Part shown: piece after piece, positions 44,501 through 51,978 of the stretch
How the letters are laid out: every line of letters begins with the position of its first letter
Numbering within the stretch: position 1 is the first letter of the stretch
Notes under the pieces: model-generated
Seen by the model: the letters and a program-made list of their open reading frames with translations, nothing else
What the model was told of the DNA's origin: nothing
The model's database searches: none
NCBI GenBank assembly: GCA_016285885.1
Contig: JAEERP010000003.1
Location: 253,510-317,509 of the forward strand
Length of the DNA: 64,000 nt
From: Paludibacteraceae bacterium
GTDB taxonomy: Bacteria > Bacteroidota > Bacteroidia > Bacteroidales > Paludibacteraceae
Direction: 5' to 3'
Program-made: the position numbers and the translations under genes

Positions 44501-45833
44501 AATAGACGATATCAACAACGTGGGTTCCATGAAGCTCCGCGTGCGCTCCCTCATCGAGAGCCTCAAGTTCGAGGCCAAGGAAGCCACCGAGGTGAAGCCG
44601 TTCATCAAGCCAAGACGCTTCGAGGTGGGCGACAACGAGCGCAGGAAGATCCTCGCGCCATTCTTCACGGAATACCTCTCCCCACTCTTCCCGGCCGCCT
44701 TCAAATGGGCTGGCTACGACATGGAATCCCTGCCGTTGAGTAATGCGGATTCGAATGATGTGGGACTGAAATACTCCAACAACGAGGTCTGCTACCCAGC
44801 CACCCTGATCGTGGGTGACCTGATCAAGGCGTTGCAGTCGGGCAAGTATGACCTGGACAAGGTGGCCGTGGCCGTCACCCAATTGGGACAATGCCGCGCC
44901 GCCAACTACCCTCCGTTGATCCGCAAGGCGATCGTGGACGCCGGCTTCGAGCAGGTGCCAGTCATCGGTATCGGCGGAACGGACAACATCGAAGACCAAC
45001 CGGGCTTCAAGCTGAACCTCATCAAGGCGGCTCCACTCGTCATATACGCCACCATGTACGGAGACTGGCTCTCCATCTTCTACCACGCCATCGCAGTGCG
45101 TGAGAGGAACAAGGGCGAGGCGCGCAAGCTGCGTGACCTCTACTTGGAGAAGGCTAAGCCATTGGTCGAGAAGGGTGACACGAAGGGTCTGCTGAAGCTG
45201 ACCGGCGAGGCCGCCCGGGCCTTTAACGAGGTGCCTATCTACGAAGACCGTGTCTATCCAAAGGCAGGTATCACAGGCGAGATATTCCTGAAATTCAACC
45301 CATACGCGCACCGCTACGTGCCAGATTGGCTGATGGAGCATGGTGTCGAGGTCGTGCCGTCCGCTGTGCACAACTTCTTCTTCCGCGCCTTCGTCAACTA
45401 CAAGTTCAACAAAGAGAACTTCGTGAAGCGCTTCAAGGTGCCGCCATTGGTCATCGACATGGCCTACAACCTCATCCGCAAGGTGATGAAGAAGATCGAG
45501 GCGGAGGCCTCCCAGTTCAGGTACTACAAGCCAGAGCAGGACATCAAGACCATCAGCGAATACGCGAAGGATGTGATCAGCCTCTCCGCCCAGTTCGGCG
45601 AGGGATGGTTGTTGCCGGCGGAGGTCATCGCCTTCATGAAGGACGGATGCAACAACGTCGTCAGCATGCAGCCATTCGGTTGTATCGCCAACCACATCGT
45701 GGCGCGCGGTATCGAGAAGAAGCTGAAGAAGGAGTATCCGCAGCTGAACATGCTCTCCCTCGACTTCGACGGAGGCGTCAGCGAAGCGAACATTGCCAAC
45801 CGATTGCTGTTGTTCACCAGCAACATGAAGTAA
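41598..45833 (+). CDS. Giant acyl-CoA dehydratase activase fusion (two BadF/BcrA ATPase domains, DUF2229, dehydratase-like C-terminus)
   Basis: 1411 residues. Two ASKHA ATPase domains of the 2-hydroxyacyl-CoA dehydratase activase type: KIGLDIGSTTAKIVVLN ... GNCAGGTGAFIDQMA (about 1-270) and YLGIDSGSTTTKIVLINE ... EACSSGCGSFIETFAQ (about 325-590). A DUF2229 region contains clustered cysteines (LSCKGCDNNCQITKYSF). The C-terminal half resembles the dehydratase alpha/beta subunits (GRPYHTDPLVQHKISEMISQMGVDV). Activases inject an electron into the [4Fe-4S] dehydratase using ATP, used in amino-acid fermentation. Substrate unknown. A TAATTTTG box lies at 41564-41571. Confidence 0.88.
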   Translation: MFKIGLDIGSTTAKIVVLNEAGEVVYSSYKRHLANVKGAITAFLEELKNTLTTEKFTLSITGSVGLGVSERYDIPFVQEVIAATEFTKKIHPEVSTIIDIGGEDAKIVYLKNGQVSDLRMNGNCAGGTGAFIDQMALCLGVEVSELDGLAKNAQHVYPIASRCGVFSKTDIQNLVARNASKEDIAASIFRAVAVQTASALSHGCEVRPKVLFCGGPLTFIGSLRKAIADYFRLDINDDCVILENANIIPAWGTALFKNEMTPVNIEELTEILNREPIKKNTDNPNKNKTNVILPPIFHDEEEYMAWKAEKEKSHIPVVNLNECKGKTYLGIDSGSTTTKIVLINETGDILYKYYTHNGGNPIGAVRRGLEKLKARCIEEKLDLEITAGCSTGYGEDLIKAAFSLDFGMIETMAHYVAAKNMCPDVSFILDIGGQDMKAIYVENGALTRMEINEACSSGCGSFIETFAQTLNCEITDFVYQACQSQNPCDLGTRCTVFMNSKVKQVLREGYSVSDIAAGLAYSVVKNCLFKVLKIKNYDELGKNIVLQGGTMKNDSVVKAFENLTGKNVYCNNVPELMGAYGCALYAKKMHDQNKKATPLDNYLVSADFDSKVLSCKGCDNNCQITKYSFKSGGTYYSGNKCEKIFNNGGYKVKPGIDMSARKYHELFDRAEQPSKLLTPLFRMGIPRALNMYEEFPFWHTFFTECNIQVEISSTSTYRNYERGVHTVMSDNICFPAKLVHSHIYELQEKGVDRIFFPRVVYECVEDNAAHNSFNCPIIIGYPDVVQSAIDSEIPIDSPVISFKDEKLLLKQLIRYMKGLGVSEKVVKAAHAKAVQVYSEFGLNLRRLNEEAYEKAKKENRLVIVLAGRPYHTDPLVQHKISEMISQMGVDVITEEVSRKNNCDEKEAFIIKQWSFVNRILNSAQWAARQGRNVHYVETTSFGCGPDAFFTDEVRSLLNRYGKSLTLLKIDDINNVGSMKLRVRSLIESLKFEAKEATEVKPFIKPRRFEVGDNERRKILAPFFTEYLSPLFPAAFKWAGYDMESLPLSNADSNDVGLKYSNNEVCYPATLIVGDLIKALQSGKYDLDKVAVAVTQLGQCRAANYPPLIRKAIVDAGFEQVPVIGIGGTDNIEDQPGFKLNLIKAAPLVIYATMYGDWLSIFYHAIAVRERNKGEARKLRDLYLEKAKPLVEKGDTKGLLKLTGEAARAFNEVPIYEDRVYPKAGITGEIFLKFNPYAHRYVPDWLMEHGVEVVPSAVHNFFFRAFVNYKFNKENFVKRFKVPPLVIDMAYNLIRKVMKKIEAEASQFRYYKPEQDIKTISEYAKDVISLSAQFGEGWLLPAEVIAFMKDGCNNVVSMQPFGCIANHIVARGIEKKLKKEYPQLNMLSLDFDGGVSEANIANRLLLFTSNMK

Positions 45834-45849
45834 TTGTCATAAAAGAGCA

Positions 45850-45921
45850 GTCGAGGACGGAGAAAGAAGCCTTGAAACGGGATGCCCGTTGAGAACTATT
45901 CTCCCCCGACAGAGATGTTTT
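45850..45921 (+). promoter_or_regulatory. Extended hairpin upstream of prfB
   Basis: Nested pairings: GTCG (45850-45853) with CGAC (45907-45910), GGAGAA (45859-45864) with TTCTCC (45899-45904), and AACGGG (45876-45881) with CCCGTT (45885-45890). A T-run (45917-45921) follows. It could be a terminator for the activase gene or a leader structure controlling prfB. Confidence 0.4.
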
Positions 45922-45943
45922 TAAGTATATATATTTTACAAAA

Positions 45944-47057
45944 ATGATTACAATAGACCAACTAAAGAATGTGTTGGAACGCGAGGACGCGTTGAGGAGG
46001 TATCTTTGACATCGATGCGAAGATAGTTCAAATCGAGGAAGAGGAGCTTCGTACACAAGCGCCTGGTTTCTGGGACGATCAGAAAGCTGCGGAGGCGCAG
46101 ATGAAAAAGATCAAAGACATCAAAAAATGGGTGGATGGCTACAACGAAGTGAAAGCGGCCGTAGAGGAGCTGAAGCTATCGTTCGACTTCTACAAGGAGG
46201 AGGCCGTCACGGAAGAGGAGGTGGATGCCGCCTATGCCCATGCCATCGATGTGACAGAAAAGCTTGAGTTACAAAATATGCTCCGCAAAGAGGAGGATAA
46301 GATGGGCGCCGTGCTGAAGATCGTGGCGGGTGCCGGTGGCACGGAGGCGCAAGACTGGGGCGACATGCTCATGAGAATGTACCTACGCTGGTGTGAATCA
46401 AAAGGATATAAGACGGAGATCGCCAACCTGCTCGAAGGAGACGAGGCGGGCATCAAATCCGTCACCATCAAGGTGGAGGGAGACTTCGCCTACGGTTACC
46501 TGAAGAGTGAGAACGGTGTGCACCGCTTGGTGCGCGTCTCTCCGTTCAATGCGCAGGGAAAGCGTATGACCTCGTTCACCTCCGTATTCGTCGTTCCGTT
46601 GGTGGACGACTCCATCGAGATCTACGTCAATCCGGCGAACCTCTCGTGGGACACCTTCCGCTCCAGCGGTGCGGGTGGTCAGAACGTGAACAAGGTCGAG
46701 TCGGGTGTGCGTCTGCACTATAAGTTCCACAACGTGTTGACCGACCAAGACGATGAGATCGTGATCGAGAACACCGAGACCCGCGACCAGCCGAAAAACA
46801 AGGAAAACGCATTGCGTCTGTTGCGTTCCCAATTGTATGAAATAGAGCTTGAGAAGCGTCGGGCGGAGTCTGCGAAAATCGAGGCCGGCAAGAAGAAGAT
46901 CGAATGGGGCTCGCAAATCAGGAGCTACGTGTTCGACGACAGAAGGGTGAAGGACCACAGAACCGACTACCAGACATCCAACGTGCAGGCAGTGATGGAT
47001 GGCGACTTGGACGGTTTCATCAAAGCCTATTTAATGGAATTCGGAGGAGGAGAGTAA
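45944..47057 (+). CDS. prfB: Peptide chain release factor 2, programmed +1 frameshift
   Basis: The gene starts at ATG 45944, reads 21 codons to an in-frame TGA (46007-46009), then shifts +1 at CTT TGA C and continues from GAC at 46008 to the stop at 47057; the product has 370 residues. AGGAGG (45995-46000) lies 3 nt before the shift codon, as in the E. coli site. RF2 motifs: codon-recognition SPF (RVSPFNAQGK) and peptidyl-hydrolysis GGQ (SSGAGGQNVNKVESG). RF2 recognises UGA and UAA; low RF2 raises frameshifting and restores its level. Confidence 0.96.
45995..46010 (+). promoter_or_regulatory. prfB programmed frameshift element
   Basis: AGGAGG, TAT, CTT, TGA, C in order. The internal Shine-Dalgarno, slippery CTT and poor-context TGA are all canonical. 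The shift depends on pairing with the 16S anti-Shine-Dalgarno. Confidence 0.93.
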
Positions 47058-47089
47058 ATTTCCTCCTCTTAACATAAAACCACAAACCA

Positions 47090-47695
47090 ATGAAAAAGAA
47101 TGTTTTCTATTATGTCATCGCGCTCCTATTGACCGCCATGACAACATCATGCGAAAAACCTTCCATGCCAGGTCTCTCCAACAAAGAGGTTATGCAAGAA
47201 GAGATTCTCGGAGGGTGGGGAAACCCGGAAATCCTTTGTTACATCGCACATAAAGAATCACCGATCGCAGGCATTTTAAAGGATAAGATGCAAGAGAACC
47301 TCGAGAAACGGGCAGATGGATCTGCCTTGTATTTCACCAAGGACACCGCCTACTTCATCGAGCGCCACCAAGAGGGCTATTACTACGTGAAGGCGATCAG
47401 CGCCTATACGCTTCAATCAAACCCTATGCGCATTGAGTTCCAGAACGACCATCTGATGTTCAACGCATACGCCCCTAAGCTATACATCAAGATGGCGAAC
47501 GACAAACTCGGTCTCTACCTTCTCAAGGAAGAGTCCCTGCAGATGATCGCGGACGATGAATCCGTCTCCTCATACATGGGGTTAATCCGCAGCAACATAG
47601 AAAATGCGCAATTTGAGTTCTATTACCAACGGAACAAATTGGACATCTATCAAGCCATCGAGGGAGGTGATTACCTCCACTCCGACTGGGATTAA
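47090..47695 (+). CDS. Lipoprotein of unknown function
   Basis: 201 residues, lipobox (TTSCEKPSM, Cys21). No recognised domain. The rest is probably a beta-rich fold (ALYFTKDTAYFIERHQEGYYYVKAISAYTLQ ...). It lies 32 nt after prfB and 42 nt before ddl on the same strand. Codon use matches the neighbours. Confidence 0.7.
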   Translation: MKKNVFYYVIALLLTAMTTSCEKPSMPGLSNKEVMQEEILGGWGNPEILCYIAHKESPIAGILKDKMQENLEKRADGSALYFTKDTAYFIERHQEGYYYVKAISAYTLQSNPMRIEFQNDHLMFNAYAPKLYIKMANDKLGLYLLKEESLQMIADDESVSSYMGLIRSNIENAQFEFYYQRNKLDIYQAIEGGDYLHSDWD

Positions 47696-47737
47696 CGACG
47701 AAAGGATATAATTAACCATTCACAATAGGTTTTACCA

Positions 47738-48718
47738 ATGAAGAAGAAAATAGCAATCGTGGCTGGAGGTGACCAGTCTGAATTGGAGGTCTCCCTCAGA
47801 AGCGCGGCAGGCCTTTACTCATTCATCGATAAGGAGAGATATGACTTGTTCATCGTCACCATCGTAGGGACAACCTGGGAGGTGGAATGTGATGGAGAGA
47901 AATATGCCATCGACAAGAATGACTTTTCGTTTACAGACAATAAAGGGAATAAGACCCGTTTCGACTTCGCCTACATCACCATCCATGGTGTGCCTGGAGA
48001 GGACGGCAAGTTACAAGGATACTTCGATTTGCTCCGTATCCCCTACTCCTGCTGCGGCGTGTTGGCGGCTTCCCTCACATTCAATAAGTTCTTCTGTAAT
48101 AAATTCCTGAACGAGTTCAACGTGCCTAGCGCCAAGTCCATCCTCCTCAACAAGGGTGACAAGGTGATTCCTCAGGAGATCGAGGACCAACTGGGCATGC
48201 CTATCTTCGTGAAGCCTAACGGAGGCGGCAGCAGCTACGGAACCTCCAAGGTGAAGAGCCAAGAGGGAATCCAAGCGGCCGTTCAGGCTGCCCTCGTCGA
48301 GAGCGACCAGGTCATCATAGAATCCTTCATGCAGGGAACGGAGATCACCTGTGGCGTCTACAAGACGAAGGATAAGACCGTTGTCTTCCCTATCACCGAG
48401 GTGGTCAGCAAGAACGAGTTCTTCGACACGGACGCCAAGTACAACGGCGCAGTGGAGGAGATCACGCCAGCCAGACTCTCCCAAGTGGTGACGGACCGTG
48501 TGCAACGCCTCACCTCCATGATCTATGACTACATCGGGGCGAAAGGAATCATCCGCGTCGACTACATCATCACCGAAGGGGATAAGATCAACCTCTTGGA
48601 GGTCAACACCACTCCAGGCATGACCGCCACCAGCTTCATTCCGCAGCAGGTACGCGCCGCCGGATTGGACATCAAGGATGTGATGACGGATATCATCGAA
48701 AACGAACTGACAAAATAG
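47738..48718 (+). CDS. ddl: D-alanine--D-alanine ligase
   Basis: 326 residues, ATP-grasp fold. N-terminal KKIAIVAGGDQSELEVSLRSA. Ligase motifs GMPIFVKPNGGGSSYGTSKV (triphosphate-binding loop), ESFMQGTEITCGVY and IRVDYIITEGDKINLLEVNTTPGMTATSFIPQQ (Mg2+-binding region near the C-terminus). Makes the D-Ala-D-Ala dipeptide for peptidoglycan. Bacteroidetes form. Confidence 0.94.
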   Translation: MKKKIAIVAGGDQSELEVSLRSAAGLYSFIDKERYDLFIVTIVGTTWEVECDGEKYAIDKNDFSFTDNKGNKTRFDFAYITIHGVPGEDGKLQGYFDLLRIPYSCCGVLAASLTFNKFFCNKFLNEFNVPSAKSILLNKGDKVIPQEIEDQLGMPIFVKPNGGGSSYGTSKVKSQEGIQAAVQAALVESDQVIIESFMQGTEITCGVYKTKDKTVVFPITEVVSKNEFFDTDAKYNGAVEEITPARLSQVVTDRVQRLTSMIYDYIGAKGIIRVDYIITEGDKINLLEVNTTPGMTATSFIPQQVRAAGLDIKDVMTDIIENELTK

Positions 48719-48728
48719 ATTGAGCGAT

Positions 48729-49838
48729 ATGGCCCTTTATCCGCAACTGATTTTAGACGCGTTGAAGCATGTGCGATACCCCGGGAACGGAGTGGATATC
48801 GTCACGGCCGGCATGGTGGACGATAACATTCGCATCGAGGGGAACAAGGTATCCTTCTCCCTTCTGCTGGACAAACCCAACGACCCCTTCGCCAAGTCAC
48901 TGGTGAAGGCTTCCGAACAGGCCATACTCACCTACGTGGGCAAGGAGGTGGATATCGTGGGGAACATCGGCATAAACTATAAGACGCAGTTGCCACCACA
49001 ACCCGAGAAGTTGCTCCCTCAGGTGAAGAACATCATCGCGGTATCGTCCGGCAAGGGAGGCGTGGGCAAATCCACCGTCTCGTCCAACCTCGCCGTGGCT
49101 TTGGCGAACGAAGGATACAAGGTCGGATTGTTGGATGCGGACATCTTCGGTCCGTCCGTTCCGAAAATGTTCGGGTTGGAGGATGCGAGACCCTATCTGG
49201 AACCCGTGGAGGGAAGGGAGCTTATCCGTCCGGAGGAGAAATACGGTGTGAAGATGCTCTCCATCGGCTTCTTCGTCGACCCGAACAATGCGGTGCTCTG
49301 GCGTGGCGGCATGGCCAGCAATGCGCTGAAACAACTAATATCGGACGCCAACTGGGGCGAACTGGACTTCTTCATCGTGGACCTTCCCCCAGGCACCAGC
49401 GACATACACCTCACCATGGTGCAGACCGTCGCGATCACAGGCGCGATCGTAGTCAGCACGCCTCAGGAGGTGGCTTTGGCGGATGCCCGCAAGGGAATCA
49501 GCATGTTCATGGGAGAGAAGGTGAATGTGCCTATCTTAGGACTTGTGGAGAACATGGCATGGTTCACACCAGCGGAGTTGCCGAACAACAAATACTATCT
49601 CTTCGGGAAGGAAGGCTGCAAACGCTTGGCGGAAGAACTGAACATCCCGCTGTTGGGACAGATTCCTATCGTGCAGAGCATCTGCGAGGGAGGCGACAAC
49701 GGAGAACCCGTCGCTTGCAACCCGGACTCCATCACCGGACAAGCCTTCGCCGAGTTGGCGAGAAAGGTCGCGCGGCAAGTGGAAATCAGGAACGAGACAT
49801 TGCCTGAGACAAAGAAAGTGGACGTGAAGCGTGGATAA
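48729..49838 (+). CDS. mrp: Mrp/NBP35-family Fe-S carrier ATPase
   Basis: 369 residues from ATG 48729 (MALYPQLILDALKHVRYPG); the longer frame from TTG at 48720 adds three residues and is unlikely. N-terminal MIP18/DUF59 segment (KHVRYPGNGVDIVTAG). P-loop ATPase with deviant Walker A (SSGKGGVGKSTVSSNLAVALA), switch I and VDLPPGTSDIHLT. C-terminal Cys residues are few. Binds and transfers [4Fe-4S] clusters. It starts 10 nt after the ddl stop. Confidence 0.92.
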   Translation: MALYPQLILDALKHVRYPGNGVDIVTAGMVDDNIRIEGNKVSFSLLLDKPNDPFAKSLVKASEQAILTYVGKEVDIVGNIGINYKTQLPPQPEKLLPQVKNIIAVSSGKGGVGKSTVSSNLAVALANEGYKVGLLDADIFGPSVPKMFGLEDARPYLEPVEGRELIRPEEKYGVKMLSIGFFVDPNNAVLWRGGMASNALKQLISDANWGELDFFIVDLPPGTSDIHLTMVQTVAITGAIVVSTPQEVALADARKGISMFMGEKVNVPILGLVENMAWFTPAELPNNKYYLFGKEGCKRLAEELNIPLLGQIPIVQSICEGGDNGEPVACNPDSITGQAFAELARKVARQVEIRNETLPETKKVDVKRG

Positions 49839-49868
49839 CGTCCAAAGAGATCTAAACATATAGGAAGA

Positions 49869-49903
49869 GGGCGCACATACAATCGTATATGCGCCCGCTT
49901 TTT
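49869..49903 (+). terminator. Terminator of mrp
   Basis: GGGCGCACATAC (49869-49880) pairs with GTATATGCGCCC (49885-49896), one mismatch, followed by a T-rich tail (to 49903). Confidence 0.85.
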
Positions 49904-50294
49904 AGCCTCAACCCTAGCCTTTCATGATACCCATTCTATACAAAAACACCCCACTCCGCCATGCATCGAAACATCCACCTCAATCCCAAAACATAGTATA
50001 TCAAACCTTTACAAAAAGATGATAGTTCGCAAAAAAAATTGCACACAACGTGTGTTTTTGACATTTGTTAATAAGAATGTGGCGTTAATAATTCATAATG
50101 GAACATAATTTTATTAAATTTGTGAAAAGGGCTTAGGGAAAGGACGATAAGATCCCCCCACTTAAGTAAGTCGCAAAAACGTGTTGATGTGCAAATAAGG
50201 GTATAATAGCAGAAGAAACTACTATTTCTGTGAGATGAGTTTGCGACTTGATAGGCTCCGTTTGTTTGGATGTGTAACGCTTAATATAACGCTT

Positions 50295-50372
50295 ATGAGA
50301 ATCCAACTACTATTTATCTATGCGGCGGTTTTCCTCCTGTCGTGGGCATGGCTAACATTGTTAGTGCCTTGA
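50295..50372 (+). CDS. Possible 25-residue hydrophobic peptide in the structured region
   Basis: ATG 50295 to TGA 50370-50372. The peptide begins MRIQLLFIYAAVFLLSW and would form one membrane segment. Size and hydrophobicity resemble toxin or leader peptides, but no ribosome-binding site is obvious and the frame is short. It may be chance. Confidence 0.25.
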   Translation: MRIQLLFIYAAVFLLSWAWLTLLVP

Positions 50373-50473
50373 TTTGATGTGGATTGGTACCGCAGCAAAA
50401 AGGAAGGAATATGTATTTGTACGGGCATTCACAATGTCCATGATGTGTATGATGATTAGCACATGAGTGCGCT

Positions 50474-50514
50474 GTTTTCATAGGGACGGACAAACGTCCG
50501 TCCATTATGAAAAC
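50474..50514. repeat. Long two-part perfect hairpin
   Basis: GTTTTCATA (50474-50482) pairs with TATGAAAAC (50506-50514), and inside GGACGGAC (50484-50491) pairs with GTCCGTCC (50496-50503) around an AAAC loop. There is no T-run on either side, so it is not an ordinary terminator. RNA structure or a small palindromic element. Confidence 0.75.
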
Positions 50515-50645
50515 GGTAAAAACAAAGAAACAAAGTAAAAAACATAAAAAAAACGAAACTTGGAGGAATTCCTCCTCCCACAAAATACGAAGCATATACT
50601 ACAAGATACGATTAAAATCTTCTAAACTCAATTACAAGTACGATT

Positions 50646-50678
50646 GGGGTGTTTTGTGAAAAGCGCCCCTTTTCTTTT
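50646..50678 (+). terminator. Terminator in the gene-free region
   Basis: GGGGTG (50646-50651) pairs with CGCCCC (50664-50669), one G-U pair, followed by TTTTCTTTT. It implies that a transcript enters from the left, although no gene lies there. Confidence 0.6.
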
Positions 50679-50736
50679 GCCTTCCAGTGAACTAAGCATG
50701 AAGAGTTAAGGGTTGAGAATTGCGGGGATATCACAT

Positions 50737-50744
50737 TAATTTTG
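50737..50744 (+). promoter_or_regulatory. Probable -7 element for argD
   Basis: TAATTTTG matches TAnnTTTG; start would lie near 50751, about 60 nt before the argD ATG at 50812. The -33 region contains only a TTGA near 50712. Confidence 0.45.
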
Positions 50745-50811
50745 TAATTTCGCGACGTCGGCCGGATAGTCCGCCGGTTTGGTTAAAAAGAAGTGTAATA
50801 ATATTTTCTAT

Positions 50812-51948
50812 ATGAAACTTTTCGATGTATATCCTCTCTTCGACGTGAATATCGTGAAGGGGAAAGGTTGTAAGGTATGGGACGACAAGGGTCAGGAGTA
50901 CCTTGATTTGTACGGTGGTCACGCTGTCATCAGCATCGGGCATTGCCACCCTCACTACGTGGAGATGATGACGAAGCAGTTGAATGCGCTTGGCTTCTAT
51001 TCCAACTCCGTGATCAACAAACTGCAGGTTCAGTTGGCTGAACGCTTGGGCAAGGCCAGCGGTTACGAGGACTACCAGTTCTTCATGATCAACTCCGGCG
51101 CGGAGGCGAACGAGAACGCCCTCAAGCTGGCTTCCTTCTACAACGGACGTACCCGCGTGCTCTCTTCCGACAAGGCGTTCCACGGACGTACTTCGTTGGC
51201 GGTCGAGGTGACCAACAACCCGAAGATCATCGCCCCTATCAACGACAACGGCCATGTCACTTACCTCCCGTTGAATGACCTGGACGCTTGGGTGAAGGAG
51301 ATCAAGAAGGGGGACGTATGCGCCGTCATCGTGGAGTGTATCCAAGGCGTGGGCGGCATACGCATGGTGACGAAGGAGTTCCTCCAAGGCCTCCGCAAGG
51401 CTTGCGACGAATATAACACTGTGTTGATCTGCGACGAGATCCAATGTGGATATGGCCGTTCGGGCAAATTCTTCGCCCACCAACACTTGGACGTTAAGCC
51501 GGACCTCATCACGGTGGCGAAGGGCATCGGTAACGGTTTCCCTGTCGCTGGCTTGCTCATCGCTCCTAAATTCACCCCTGTATACGGACAGTTGGGTACG
51601 ACGTTCGGCGGTAACCACATGGCTTGCACGGCTGGCTTGGCGGTGCTCGACGTGATGGAGCAGGAGAACCTCGTGGCGAACGCTGCCGAGGTGGGAGACT
51701 ACATCATGCAACAACTGAAGGCGGCTAAACTGCCTCATATCACGGATATCCGCGGACGTGGCTTGATGATCGGTATCGAGCTGGATTGCCCTCATAAGGA
51801 GATCCGTAGCAAACTGGTCTTCGAACAACATGTCTTCACGGGCTGCAGCGGAACGAACGTGCTTCGCCTCTTGCCGCCTCTCTGCTTGACGAAGGCGGAG
51901 GCCGACGACTTCATCGCACGTCTCAAGACCGTGCTGACCAATGCCTAA
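50812..51948 (+). CDS. argD: Acetylornithine aminotransferase
   Basis: 378 residues from ATG 50812 (MKLFDVYPLFDVN). PLP-dependent class-III fold: INSGAEANENALKLA, CDEIQCGYGRSGKFFAH, TVAKGIGNGFP (Lys forms the Schiff base) and GTTFGGNHMACTAGLAVLD. Converts N-acetylornithine to the semialdehyde in reverse (fourth step of arginine synthesis); other transaminase uses are possible. Its partner argC lies 16 kb away. Confidence 0.9.
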   Translation: MKLFDVYPLFDVNIVKGKGCKVWDDKGQEYLDLYGGHAVISIGHCHPHYVEMMTKQLNALGFYSNSVINKLQVQLAERLGKASGYEDYQFFMINSGAEANENALKLASFYNGRTRVLSSDKAFHGRTSLAVEVTNNPKIIAPINDNGHVTYLPLNDLDAWVKEIKKGDVCAVIVECIQGVGGIRMVTKEFLQGLRKACDEYNTVLICDEIQCGYGRSGKFFAHQHLDVKPDLITVAKGIGNGFPVAGLLIAPKFTPVYGQLGTTFGGNHMACTAGLAVLDVMEQENLVANAAEVGDYIMQQLKAAKLPHITDIRGRGLMIGIELDCPHKEIRSKLVFEQHVFTGCSGTNVLRLLPPLCLTKAEADDFIARLKTVLTNA

Positions 51949-51978
51949 GGGCTTTCGTAAAACGTAAAAAATATAACT

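Larger units (their letters stand above)
49904..50736 (+). other. Gene-free region with several RNA-structure signals
   Basis: No credible protein gene longer than about 30 residues on either strand. Signals on the plus strand: a TAAATTTG box (50115-50122), a 10-bp pairing AAGTCGCAAA (50168-50177) with TTTGCGACTT (50240-50249), a 12-nt direct repeat of AACGCTTA (50275 and 50287), a 17-bp interrupted hairpin at 50474-50514, a palindrome GGAGGAATTCCTCC near 50565, and a terminator at 50646-50678. Together they suggest an RNA of about 500 nt. Confidence 0.5.

Noticed and set aside
44493-45695. 400-residue ORF antisense to the activase gene
   Set aside because: Shadow ORF created by GC-rich codon bias of the sense gene.
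45944-46100. prfB as a pseudogene with an in-frame stop
   Set aside because: The stop is part of a canonical programmed frameshift site and the +1 frame continues with RF2 sequence.
50314-50595. 93-residue minus-strand ORF in the structured region
   Set aside because: The hydrophobic stretch is produced by A-rich DNA; it runs through the perfect hairpin and has no codon bias of a real gene.
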